Assembly: GCA_963666935.1 (NCBI GenBank)
Contig: OY762936.1
Location: 372,001 to 436,000, forward strand
Source of the DNA: G963666935 sp963666935
Lineage (GTDB): Bacteria > Bacillota > Clostridia > Christensenellales > CAG-138
Reading direction: 5' to 3'
DNA: 64,000 bases
Shown one piece after another: positions 24,235 to 33,160 of the stretch; position 1 is the first letter of the stretch, and each line of letters starts with the position of its first letter. Below the pieces are notes generated by a model, which did no database searches, was not told the origin of the DNA, and saw nothing but the letters and a program-made list of their open reading frames with translations. A program made the translations under genes and the position numbers.

Positions 24235-25779
24235 ATGTTCCGATACATTAAAAATAAAATCAAAGTATTATGCCGGCTATATCAGAGAGAAAGCAAAAAG
24301 CAAAATCGGAATTCAAAGTATGAGATGCCCGGAACTATTAAAGAAATAAGAGCATACTTAACTGCCAAATTCGAGAACTGCTCAAATTTCAGCCAAAGGA
24401 AAATCGCAGTCGATCAAAAAGAATTACTTTTGGCATACATGGAAGGCTTTATCGACTATGAAAGACTGGAACTTGGCGTGATCAGGCCGATCTTGGCGGC
24501 GTTCGCACAGGTGAAAAACAAAACGCTGACCAGCGACGAAATTACGCTTGACTATATCAAAAGCAACATTTTACCTGCTAAAATTGAGGAACTTAGTCAT
24601 ATGGAAGGGGTCGTCGAATATCTCTATGCGGGGTTCGTCATCCTATTCCTTAAAGAGGAAGGCCGAGCCCTGGCCATTAAAATCAATCAGACCGCAACGC
24701 GCAGTATTGGCACGGCGGAAGTTGAAAGTGGAATCCGTGGCCCCAAAGAGGCTTTTGTAGAGAACGTATTCACAAATCTTGTGCTGCTGACAAACCGCAT
24801 TAAAAATCCGGATTTTAAATCGCAGAAGCTGACGCTGGGGGCGCGCACCAATACATCCGTATATGTATGCTATTTAAAAGGCGTTGCGAAGAATGAAATT
24901 GTGAATCAAGTGATCCAGCGGATCAATCAAATCGATATGGACGGAATGTTGGATATCAATTATATCTCCGAATATATTTCAGACAACCCCTACACCTTTT
25001 TTCCGCTGTCTGGATTGCATGAAAGGCCGGATACAGCCGTTGCGCAGATGCTCGAAGGCAGAGTCGCCATTCTGTGTGACGGATCTCCGTTTACAATCAC
25101 CGTCCCGCATATGTTTATTGAAAACCTGCAGAACGCCGAAGATTATTACAACAAGCCGGTCTTTGGAACTTTTGTGAGGATCATAAGGCTTGCCGCGTTT
25201 GCATTGGCGCTGATGCTTCCCGGACTCTATGTTGCGTTTTTAAATTTTGAGCATCAGGTAGTTCCTTTTCAGCTGTTAATCACAGCTGCGGCCGGGCAGG
25301 AAAAGATTCCTTTCACATCGGTTCTCGAAGCGTTTCTTATGGTTCTGTCGTTTGAAATACTCCGGGAAGCGACCATTCGGATGCCCAAAGGGGTCGGCCA
25401 GACAGTGGGTATCGTAGGAGCACTCGTTCTGGGGGAAGCGGCCGTGAAAGCCGGGTTCACAAGCAATCTGATCGTGATTATTTTGGCGTTAACCGCAATA
25501 TGCACCTATGTCAACACAAACCTAATGGATGCCGCATCCCTTTACCGCATCGGATATATTATTGTTGCGAATATTTTCGGACTAGCCGGTATCGTATTCT
25601 TTTCCGCCTTCCTTTGCATCCACATGTGTTCGCTGAGGTCATTCGACGTTCCCTATATGTCCCCACTATCTCCATTAAACCGGCAGGGTCTGAAAGATGC
25701 GATATTGAGATTCCCGTTAAAAGCAATGAAGTCCAGGCCGGCAGGAATTGCACAGGATAAGCAAAGGAGGCCGAATTGA
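24235..25779 (+). CDS. gerKA: Spore germinant receptor A subunit
   Basis: 514 residues, GerA/GerKA family. A soluble N-terminal domain (about 1-300) carries the family segments LYAGFVILFLKEEGRAL, SIGTAEVESGIRGPKEAFVEN and RTNTSVYVCYL. A membrane domain follows, with LPGLYVAFLNFEHQ and the conserved PKGVGQTVGIVGALVLGEAAV. It forms the inner spore membrane receptor with B and C subunits. An AAGGGG ribosome site lies before the ATG. The K suffix is by clostridial convention and does not imply a known germinant. Confidence 0.9.
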   Translation: MFRYIKNKIKVLCRLYQRESKKQNRNSKYEMPGTIKEIRAYLTAKFENCSNFSQRKIAVDQKELLLAYMEGFIDYERLELGVIRPILAAFAQVKNKTLTSDEITLDYIKSNILPAKIEELSHMEGVVEYLYAGFVILFLKEEGRALAIKINQTATRSIGTAEVESGIRGPKEAFVENVFTNLVLLTNRIKNPDFKSQKLTLGARTNTSVYVCYLKGVAKNEIVNQVIQRINQIDMDGMLDINYISEYISDNPYTFFPLSGLHERPDTAVAQMLEGRVAILCDGSPFTITVPHMFIENLQNAEDYYNKPVFGTFVRIIRLAAFALALMLPGLYVAFLNFEHQVVPFQLLITAAAGQEKIPFTSVLEAFLMVLSFEILREATIRMPKGVGQTVGIVGALVLGEAAVKAGFTSNLIVIILALTAICTYVNTNLMDAASLYRIGYIIVANIFGLAGIVFFSAFLCIHMCSLRSFDVPYMSPLSPLNRQGLKDAILRFPLKAMKSRPAGIAQDKQRRPN

Positions 25780-25782
25780 ATT

Positions 25783-26970
25783 ATGAAAAAACGTGTGTTT
25801 CTATTATGGATATGCATCTTCATGGCGCTGTTATCGACCGGCTGTTGGAACAATCGGCCGCTCAAAAAAATCTTTATTAATGCCGCCATTGGCATCGACT
25901 CCGCGCCAAACAATCAAATCCAGTTTTCCGTACAGCTTGTGAAGGCCGCGGCTCTGCAGACCGAGCAGACAGCGCAGGAAAAAGCATTTGTTTTTGCTAC
26001 CAACAAAGCAGATACGCTGCACCAGGCGGGGCGCAGCATTGCTACTACGTTTTTGGACAAGATGATCTATATTGATCATGTGCAGCTGATTGTAATCGGG
26101 GAGGAAATGGCGAAAAAAGGCATTGGAGATGCGCTGGATTTTTGGGAAAGGGACCATGAAGCAAACATTGACGCAATTCTCATTGTTACAAAGGACGTCG
26201 ACGCTGCGACGGTGCTGCAGGCGGAAAGCCAAATGGAGCCTATCCCTTCCCAGCAAATCAAGAATTCTTTTGTGTACACAACCCTGACTGCCGAATCCTA
26301 TGAATCAACCTTATTTGATTGCTTGGCGGCGATGAATACGGAGGGTGCAGGAATCGTCGTCGGCATGATTCAGTTTAAAGAGGGAAGCGACAAAAAGTCT
26401 CTCAACGATATTGATCTGCGGGGCGCCGCCGTTTTAAAGGACAATAAGCTGGCGGGGTATATCGGGCCGGATGATGTTAAAGCGCTTATGATCGTAAGAA
26501 ACGAGGCCAAGGGAGCTCTATTTGATGTTCATAATCCTTTTTTAAAAAATGAGTTTTTCAATTATGAAATGCTTAGCGCATCCACAAAAATGGAAGTGAC
26601 ATTCTCGGAGGGGCAGCCGTCGTTTACCATTAAAACTAAGATAGAAGGAGGCATCAGCGAACTTCATGGCGAAGCTCCGGCTTTCACCAAGCAAAACTTG
26701 GAGATCATGGCGGCCGCGGTCAAAGAAGAACTGGAAGCGATGATCACACAGACAATCAGAACAACGCAGGATGAGTTTGACAGCGATATATTTGGATTCA
26801 GCACAATGCTTTCCGGGCATTACCCGGATTATTGGCAACAGAACAAAGACAATTGGGATGAAATTTACAAGACCTTGCCGGTCAGCGTTGAAGCCGAGGT
26901 TTTAATCAAAGAATTTGGCAGGATTTATGGGAGCAATGAGAGCAAAAAAGATGAAAAATTCGGGAAATAA
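25783..26970 (+). CDS. gerKC: Spore germinant receptor C subunit, lipoprotein
   Basis: 395 residues. A lipoprotein signal peptide ends in the lipobox LLSTGC (Cys21), followed by WNNRPL, the classic GerAC start. The rest is the Ger(x)C family domain (FINAAIGIDSAPNNQIQFSV ... LIKEFGRIYG). It anchors to the outer face of the inner spore membrane. It begins 3 nt after gerKA, with GGAGG upstream. The order A-C-B is typical of clostridial gerK operons. Confidence 0.9.
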   Translation: MKKRVFLLWICIFMALLSTGCWNNRPLKKIFINAAIGIDSAPNNQIQFSVQLVKAAALQTEQTAQEKAFVFATNKADTLHQAGRSIATTFLDKMIYIDHVQLIVIGEEMAKKGIGDALDFWERDHEANIDAILIVTKDVDAATVLQAESQMEPIPSQQIKNSFVYTTLTAESYESTLFDCLAAMNTEGAGIVVGMIQFKEGSDKKSLNDIDLRGAAVLKDNKLAGYIGPDDVKALMIVRNEAKGALFDVHNPFLKNEFFNYEMLSASTKMEVTFSEGQPSFTIKTKIEGGISELHGEAPAFTKQNLEIMAAAVKEELEAMITQTIRTTQDEFDSDIFGFSTMLSGHYPDYWQQNKDNWDEIYKTLPVSVEAEVLIKEFGRIYGSNESKKDEKFGK

Positions 26971-28048
26971 TCAGAAACTAATCACTCCGCGTCAATTGAC
27001 TGTTTTACTGATGTTGTCCATATTTGGCGGCTGTGCAATTTCTGTGTATACACCCAGAGATCCGCAGCATGGCTGGATAACCTATTTTATAGCCGGTCTC
27101 GGCGAAATGGCATTCTTGTGGGTCTACCTTTTGCTTTATAAAAAGAACGGCAAGCAGCCGCTACAAGTCATCTTATGTAACTGCTTGGGGAAATTCGCAG
27201 GGACCGTGGTTTCGCTTCTTTACGCCGTCTTTTTTCTATCCAGTACATCGCTGACCCTTGTTTCTTACAGTGGCTACTTAAGATTGAACAGATATTTTGA
27301 TACACCGAGACTCTTTATTACTTTGGTGATAGGCTTAATTGTGATTTATACGCTCTTTAAGGGTCTGCGCGTGATGGGAAGAGCATCGGAATTCTTTATC
27401 TGGGCTATCTTAGCCATCACCGTTATAGCGGATATTTTATTGATAAACTATATGAATTGGGAAAATATTTACCCGTTAAAGAATATTGAGATTCTGCCTA
27501 TCTTAAGCGACGCTATTTTACAGTTGACGTTGATATTTAACGTAGGCGCTGCATTCCTGGTCATTTTCCCGGATGCGGGCAGCTATCATGAGATTAAAAA
27601 GCCCCTTTTTACAGGCCTGGCAATTCTTATCCCGATTTTAACTATTAGTTTTTTAAGGACGCTTCTGGTTTTGGGCGGGAATATGATCAACCGATATACC
27701 TATCCTTGTTATTTTGCATTTTCCGTCTCCTACCCATTAAAATTTGGGGTGTTTGTGTCAACAATACTTTCGCTGAGCACAATGAGCAGGATGTTTATTT
27801 TTACGTATGCGGCAATTGCGATCTTTACAAATGTTTTCCGTGCAAAATTCAGTCCATTTATTGTACCTGCCGTCCTTGCCGTCAGTTTTGCCGGCGGCTA
27901 TTTGTTTGCGAATGTTGTGGAGCTGCTGGATTTTTTGAAAGGAATATGGGCGTATTGCTCTGCAGCATTTGTGATCGTAATCCCTATAATTCTGTTGCCC
28001 ATAAGTTTGTTAAAAAAAGATAGGTGCAAAACACACAGCTTAAAGTAA
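26951..28048 (+). CDS. gerKB: Spore germinant receptor B subunit, permease-like
   Basis: About 365 residues with ten predicted membrane segments in the amino-acid permease-like spore germination fold (ITPRQLTVLLMLSIFGG at the N-terminus). It is thought to hold the germinant site. Several in-frame starts exist (26915, 26927, 26936, 26951). 26951 gives the usual N-terminal length and overlaps gerKC by 20 bp, but the choice is uncertain. Its 3' end overlaps the end of the convergent CLC remnant. Confidence 0.88.
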   Translation: MKNSGNNQKLITPRQLTVLLMLSIFGGCAISVYTPRDPQHGWITYFIAGLGEMAFLWVYLLLYKKNGKQPLQVILCNCLGKFAGTVVSLLYAVFFLSSTSLTLVSYSGYLRLNRYFDTPRLFITLVIGLIVIYTLFKGLRVMGRASEFFIWAILAITVIADILLINYMNWENIYPLKNIEILPILSDAILQLTLIFNVGAAFLVIFPDAGSYHEIKKPLFTGLAILIPILTISFLRTLLVLGGNMINRYTYPCYFAFSVSYPLKFGVFVSTILSLSTMSRMFIFTYAAIAIFTNVFRAKFSPFIVPAVLAVSFAGGYLFANVVELLDFLKGIWAYCSAAFVIVIPIILLPISLLKKDRCKTHSLK

Positions 28049-28555
28049 ATTTGCGCGGCATAATTCTTCGACCATTACCCTTACGCTTTTTGTGATATCC
28101 TGGTTGCCGTTTTCTGAAAAAAGGACAATTAGGTAATCCCCGGGGAGTACAACGGTATGCCCTTTTGGGATGATCTCCTTTTCTCCCCTGTGGATCCCAC
28201 GATCAATAACCCTTCAGGCAATACAATATCTTTAATTGCATTGCCTGCAACAATACTTCCAAGCTCATCAGGCATTTCAATTACCCTGTGAATATTTTCT
28301 TTAGCAGCTTCTTTTTATTGTTCTTTAAGAAGCGTTCCAGTGGTGCTTCATAAATCGGGGTGATTTTCAAGGCGTCCGAAATCAATAAAGCGATAAGCGA
28401 GCAGGCTACGACCGGAAGCAAATATTCAAGAGAACCTGTCATTTCGGCGATTAACAAAATGCTAGTAATGGGGGCTTTGACAGAGCCCGACAGCGCGCCG
28501 GCCATAGCACATATGGAAAAGCCGGGCATGCATTTCGCCTTGAATTGGACTACCT
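28040..28555 (-). pseudogene. Remnant of a CLC-type chloride channel with TrkA-C domain
   Basis: Only the C-terminal part remains. One frame (to the stop at 28281) reads ICAMAGALSGSVKAPITSI and ALKITPIYEAPLERFL, the end of a CLC membrane domain. The next frame continues with IEMPDELGSIVAGNAI and LPEGLLIVGST, and a third with IIPKGHTVVLPGDYLIVLF, the TrkA-C domain, ending at 28040. Two frameshifts (near 28290 and 28190) and the missing first three quarters show the gene is dead. It starts directly at the feoB stop, so a deletion joined the two. Confidence 0.82.
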
Positions 28556-30709
28556 TTATATAAGGCCCAGCAGGCGAACGGAGTTTGCAACAATCAGGCA
28601 GACCACAATACCGGTTACTGTCGGCACGGCAAAGGAGATGAGCGTCCATTTCAGACTGTTCGTCTCTTTTTTGATGGTGAGGCAGGTAGTTCCACAGGGC
28701 CAGTGCATCAGGGAGAAAAGCATGACGCAGACCGCGGTAAGCCAGGTCCAGCCATGGCTTACAAACAGCGCATGCAGCTGCACCAAGCTGCCGAGGTCGG
28801 TCAGCGACCCGGTTGCCATATAACTCATGATGATGATTGGAACAACGATTTCGTTTGCGGGAAAGCCCAGAATGAATGCGAAAAGGATGTAGCCGTCCAG
28901 TCCCATGAGCCGCGCGAACGGGTCCAAAAACCCGGCGCAATGGGCCAGCAAGCTCAAATCGCCTGCATGAATGTTGGCAAGCAGCCAGATAAGAAGGCCC
29001 GCCGGTGCGGCCACAGCCACCGCTCTGCCCAGCACAAAGAGCGTCCTGTCAAGAATGGAGCGGATGATGACCTTGCCGATCTGGGGACGTCGGTAAGGTG
29101 GAAGCTCAAGATTGAAAGAGGAAGGAATGCCCTTGAGGATTGTTTTTGACAGCAGTTTTGAGAGGAACACCGTCATGGCAATGCCTAGCAAAATCACGCC
29201 TGTCAGCATCAGCGTGGATATGACGGATTGAAACGCGCCTCCCGCGGCATTAGCAAAAAACATGGTGATGATTGCGATCAGCGTCGGAAACCTTCCGTTG
29301 CAGGGTACGAAGTTATTGGTGATGATCGCAATCAGGCGCTCGCGCGGTGAGTCGATAATGCGGCAGCCGATAACTCCGCAGGCATTGCAGCCAAAACCCA
29401 TACACATAGTCAGCGATTGTTTTCCGTGTGCGCAGGCCTTGCGGAAGAAATTGTCGAGGTTAAAGGCGATGCGAGGAAGGTAGCCCGAATCTTCCAGCAA
29501 AGTAAACAGGGGAAAGAAAATCGCCATGGGCGGCAGCATTACGGCAACGACCCACGCGAGTGTCCGGTACATTCCGTCCACAAGCAGGCCCGAGAGCCAG
29601 GAGGGTGCCGAAATCGATTCAAGCAACTGCGACAGCCAGCCTTGAAGTGCAAACAATACCGAGGCGATTACGTTGGAAGGATAGTTCGCTCCTGTAAGCG
29701 TAAGCCAGAAAACACCGAACAGCAGTGCGATCATAATGGGAATTCCGGTTAGCTTCGAGGTCAGAATTCTGTCAATTTTACGGTCTCGCTGCGCATATTC
29801 TTTTTCCCCAAACGCGACTGTTTCGCGGCTGATATCTTCACACGTTTTCACGATCTTCGTAACAACCAGATCCCTGAATTGATCTCGAGGGATTCCGGCC
29901 TCTTCCAAAAATCTCCTGGCCTCCGTTATTTTTTGCCATATTCCCTCGTTTTGCATCAGTTCATAACCGAGATGACCTTCGAGCGATCGCAATAGGCTTT
30001 CATCCCCGTCCAGCAACTTGAGTGCCACCCACCGGCTGCTGACACGCTCCTGCAAAATGTCCGTCACCACGGATTCCACCATGGATACGGCGGTTTCGAT
30101 TTCCTCGCCGTAAGTGATACGCAGTGGCTTTGTTTCAAGGGTGTGATCCGCAAGGGAGGACACCGCGTCCATGAGTCGGTCGAGGCCGTGCCCTGATCTT
30201 GCGCTGGTTTCGACCACCGGAATACCCAATCGGGAGGCAAGCCGGTCCAAATCGATGCGGATTTTTTTCTTTTTCGCCTCGTCCATCAAATTGACGCACA
30301 GTACGACTTTATCGGTGATCTCCATGGTCTGAAGCGCAAGATTTAGATTTCGTTCCAGACATGTGGCGTCGGCGACGACCACGACGGCGTCCGGCCCTCC
30401 AAAGCAGACAAAATCCCGGGCGATTTCTTCTTCGGCAGAGTTGGCCATCAGAGAATAGGTGCCTGGAATATCCACCATGATAAAATTCCTGCCCTTATAC
30501 CGGTATTTTCCCTGCGCGTTGACCACGGTTTTTCCGGGCCAGTTGCCCGTATGCTGATTGAGCCCTGTCAAGCCATTAAAAACGGTGCTTTTCCCGACGT
30601 TTGGATTGCCGGCCAGCGCTACAATTTTATCTTGTTGCGTTTCTTTTTCAATATGCAGTCCACAATAATCCAACACTCCTATTCCCGTCGATGAGCCGGT
30701 TAACCCCAT
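28556..30709 (-). CDS. feoB: Ferrous iron transporter FeoB
   Basis: 717 residues. The N-terminal G domain has G1 GNPNVGKST (about residue 33), G3 DIPGTYSL and G4 NLMDE. A helical GDI region follows, then a membrane domain with the two Gate motifs (PPMAIFFPLFTLLEDSG; FSLMHWPCGTT). It imports Fe2+ with GTP/ATP hydrolysis. AGGAGG lies 6 nt before the ATG. It appears intact up to its stop although the downstream DNA is a gene remnant. feoA lies 111 bp upstream. Confidence 0.93.
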   Translation of the reverse strand: MGLTGSSTGIGVLDYCGLHIEKETQQDKIVALAGNPNVGKSTVFNGLTGLNQHTGNWPGKTVVNAQGKYRYKGRNFIMVDIPGTYSLMANSAEEEIARDFVCFGGPDAVVVVADATCLERNLNLALQTMEITDKVVLCVNLMDEAKKKKIRIDLDRLASRLGIPVVETSARSGHGLDRLMDAVSSLADHTLETKPLRITYGEEIETAVSMVESVVTDILQERVSSRWVALKLLDGDESLLRSLEGHLGYELMQNEGIWQKITEARRFLEEAGIPRDQFRDLVVTKIVKTCEDISRETVAFGEKEYAQRDRKIDRILTSKLTGIPIMIALLFGVFWLTLTGANYPSNVIASVLFALQGWLSQLLESISAPSWLSGLLVDGMYRTLAWVVAVMLPPMAIFFPLFTLLEDSGYLPRIAFNLDNFFRKACAHGKQSLTMCMGFGCNACGVIGCRIIDSPRERLIAIITNNFVPCNGRFPTLIAIITMFFANAAGGAFQSVISTLMLTGVILLGIAMTVFLSKLLSKTILKGIPSSFNLELPPYRRPQIGKVIIRSILDRTLFVLGRAVAVAAPAGLLIWLLANIHAGDLSLLAHCAGFLDPFARLMGLDGYILFAFILGFPANEIVVPIIIMSYMATGSLTDLGSLVQLHALFVSHGWTWLTAVCVMLFSLMHWPCGTTCLTIKKETNSLKWTLISFAVPTVTGIVVCLIVANSVRLLGLI

Positions 30710-30820
30710 GAAAAACCTCCTAAAAATGAGAGCAGGGCGAAAGAGCGCAGGGCTACCTGCTTTTTATAACGGCCGTTTTACGAGGCAAACATCCCATTTT
30801 TATCGCTCCGCTTAAATTAA

Positions 30821-31057
30821 TTACATGGATACGATGATCTTTTTCGATACGTCGGTCCTTAGCGCAATGACGGCGCCCCGAATCAAATAGGCCACCGGAT
30901 TGCCGGAAGGGCTTTTATACAGCGGCTCAATTTCCGTTCCGTCGATGACGCCAAGGTCGAGCATGCGCCTCCTGGCCGCGCCGTCGGATATCAGCATTGA
31001 AACGTTTGCTTTTTTACCAATCGGAAGCCGATCAAGCGAAACTTGACTGCAATTCAT
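30821..31057 (-). CDS. feoA: FeoA iron transport accessory protein
   Basis: 78 residues, an SH3-like FeoA domain (RLPIGKKANVSMLISDGAARRRMLDLGVIDGTEI, split here over the fold's first half). It supports FeoB function. The ATG at 31057, with GGAGG 8 nt upstream, is preferred over one five codons earlier. It is divergent from the DtxR-type regulator, a likely iron-dependent control pair. Confidence 0.88.
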   Translation of the reverse strand: MNCSQVSLDRLPIGKKANVSMLISDGAARRRMLDLGVIDGTEIEPLYKSPSGNPVAYLIRGAVIALRTDVSKKIIVSM

Positions 31058-31182
31058 AAATAAATCCTCCAAAATAAAAGCGCGGGGAAAGAGTTTTTCC
31101 CTACGCCAATATATGGCTGTTAAACTAAATGTGTTACGAATATACTGAACTGACCAGGGAATTTTATTTAAGGACGAGAGCT

Positions 31183-31665
31183 ATGAATAACAATACGAAT
31201 TCAAAATTCAGGACAGTCCGGGGCTATCAGCTTGCAAACCGGCAGGAAGGCCAATTAACTCCGGCCATGGAAGATTATCTGGAAATGACATACAGACTTT
31301 GCATGGAGAACGACTATACCCGTATCGGGAAACTCTCGGGACTCTTAAATGTCAAACCCTCGTCGGCATCCAAAATGATTTTTAAGTTGGCAAGCCTTGG
31401 CTACCTAAAATATACCCGCTACGAAATCATACAGTTGACGGACAGCGGCCGGGAAATTGGGGAGTATCTTTTGAGACGACACAAAACAGTTGAATGCTTC
31501 CTAAAGCTGATCGGCAATATCAATCCCCTGGAGGAAACGGAACTGATCGAACATTCGTTGAGCGCCGCTACGGTTTTGGATTTGACCGACCTGCTGGAAT
31601 TCTTTCAATCTGATACGGCTGTGCTGGAGCGCTTTACGAATTTCAAGCAAAACAGAGAAAAGTGA
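31183..31665 (+). CDS. DtxR/MntR-family metal-dependent regulator
   Basis: About 160 residues. A winged helix-turn-helix at about 22-80 (TPAMEDYLEMTYRL ... IGKLSGLLNVKPSSASKMI) is followed by the dimerisation domain (LLRRHKTVECFLKLIG, ETELIEHSLS). No SH3-like third domain is present, so it resembles MntR/IdeR short forms. It likely senses Fe2+ or Mn2+ and controls the divergent feoAB operon. The ATG at 31183 has AAGGA upstream; an earlier ATG at 31129 lacks a ribosome site. Confidence 0.82.
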   Translation: MNNNTNSKFRTVRGYQLANRQEGQLTPAMEDYLEMTYRLCMENDYTRIGKLSGLLNVKPSSASKMIFKLASLGYLKYTRYEIIQLTDSGREIGEYLLRRHKTVECFLKLIGNINPLEETELIEHSLSAATVLDLTDLLEFFQSDTAVLERFTNFKQNREK

Positions 31666-31810
31666 CGCTGTTCTTATCTTGCCGGTATGGACAAAGCGAA
31701 TATTACATGCTATGTTTTTATTGATACCGTCAACATTGAAAGAAGCTACTTCCGATCAATGCTTGAATGGGTGGTTATTTTATTGCAATGAATTGAGAGG
31801 AGGAGTTCGG

Positions 31811-32263
31811 ATGAACATCGGCATTATTGTCCACTCGGCCACCGGGAACACGCTGTCAGTTGCAGAGAAACTTAAGAATAACCTCACAGCGAAAGGATAT
31901 GCGGCAACCCTCGAACGGGTCACGGCTGTGAGCGACGATCCCCGTGCCAATGGCGGTAACCAGCTGAAAGACGCCCCGAGTATCGATCCTTACGATGTGC
32001 TCATCTTTGGAGCGCCGGTATGGGGCTTTTCGCCCTCCGCTGTCATGAAGGAATATTTGCAGCAGTTGCCCTCTTTGTGCGGGAAAAAGGTGGGGTGTTA
32101 TGTTACCCTGCAGTTTTTGGCCGGCAAGCGTGCGGTTCGCCAGATGGAGGAGGCTTGCAAAGCAAAGGATGCGGTGGTTTACAAAACAGGAATGGTCAAA
32201 TGGGCAAGTAAAAAGAAAGAGGATCAAATTGCAAACCTGATTGAGCAGATGGGCGAACTCTAG
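31811..32263 (+). CDS. Flavodoxin
   Basis: 150 residues. The FMN phosphate loop HSATGNTLSVAEKL is near the N-terminus, and the APVWGFSPSAVM loop near residue 65 is typical. It is a short-chain electron carrier, often induced when iron is low. AGGAGG lies before the ATG. Its TAG overlaps the GTG start of the next gene by one base, so the two are coupled; this may be an electron donor-acceptor pair. Confidence 0.85.
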   Translation: MNIGIIVHSATGNTLSVAEKLKNNLTAKGYAATLERVTAVSDDPRANGGNQLKDAPSIDPYDVLIFGAPVWGFSPSAVMKEYLQQLPSLCGKKVGCYVTLQFLAGKRAVRQMEEACKAKDAVVYKTGMVKWASKKKEDQIANLIEQMGEL

Positions 32264-33042
32264 TGAAGGCGAAAAATTGCACGAAGAGAAGAACTAAGAT
32301 AAGGAAGACGATCCTGTTAATCTCACTGCTTCTTTTCCCAATCACCTTGAATTACTTGTCACCATATTTAATTATACAGGGAAGCTTTGCCGGCATCGCA
32401 ACGGGCAGTTTTCTCCTTTTCGCATCTCTTTTTGTCTCGTCCTTGTTTTTTGGACGGGCCTTCTGCGGATGGATCTGTCCGGGAGGCGCGCTGCAGGATT
32501 GTGGCCTGAATGTCAAGGACAAGCCCGTCGGATGCAAAATGAACCGGGTGAAGCACTTTATCTGGATTCCGTGGGTGATAGCGATCGCAGCGGGATTTAT
32601 CTTGGCAGGTGGAATCAAGTCCATAGAGCCCTTGTATTTTACGGATCACGGGATATCGGTATCGGCTCCGGAAAACTATATCGTCTATTATTTTGTAATT
32701 GCCTTGATCCTGGGCGTGTCGCTGATCTTCGGCCGGCGTGCGTTCTGCCATTCGCTCTGCTGGATGGCTCCGTTCATGGTTATAGGTAGCAAAATCAAAG
32801 ACAAACTGAAATACCCGGCGCTTCACCTTGAAGCGGAGCCTGATCGGTGCATTGAATGCAAACTGTGCGAAAAAAGCTGTCCCATGAGCCTTCCGGTAAG
32901 CGCAATGGTTAAGGAAAATCATATGAATCATGTGGAATGTATCTTATGTGGTAACTGCGAGGACGTCTGCCCTCAGGGCGCGATACATCTAAAAATTGGC
33001 AAACGTCGGCGCTGCAGCGAAAAACAAATCTCGTCCTTCTAG
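32263..33042 (+). CDS. Membrane polyferredoxin (NapH-like 4Fe-4S protein)
   Basis: 259 residues with four membrane segments, the NapH/Fer4_5 motifs AFCGWICPGGALQ and AFCHSLCWMAPF, and two C-terminal [4Fe-4S] motifs CIECKLCEKSCP and CILCGNCEDVCP. Such proteins pass electrons between cytosolic carriers and a membrane or external acceptor. The GTG start overlaps the flavodoxin stop. With flavodoxin and feoAB nearby, it may take part in iron reduction or in maintenance of iron-sulfur enzymes (inference). Confidence 0.82.
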   Translation: MKAKNCTKRRTKIRKTILLISLLLFPITLNYLSPYLIIQGSFAGIATGSFLLFASLFVSSLFFGRAFCGWICPGGALQDCGLNVKDKPVGCKMNRVKHFIWIPWVIAIAAGFILAGGIKSIEPLYFTDHGISVSAPENYIVYYFVIALILGVSLIFGRRAFCHSLCWMAPFMVIGSKIKDKLKYPALHLEAEPDRCIECKLCEKSCPMSLPVSAMVKENHMNHVECILCGNCEDVCPQGAIHLKIGKRRRCSEKQISSF

Positions 33043-33117
33043 CAAACAGGAAGGGCGGCAGAGGCCTGGGGGCCATATCAGAGCTGCAGTAGTTTTCAAT
33101 CTATTCTCTTCATCACC

Positions 33118-33160
33118 GGCAGGCTGATTTGTCAATAATCAGCCTGTGCCTGTTTTCTTT
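33118..33160 (+). terminator. Hairpin terminator
   Basis: GGCAGGCTGATT pairs with AATCAGCCTGTGCC, followed by TGTTTTCTTTGTTTTG. It overlaps the last codons of the convergent GGDEF gene. Confidence 0.6.
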
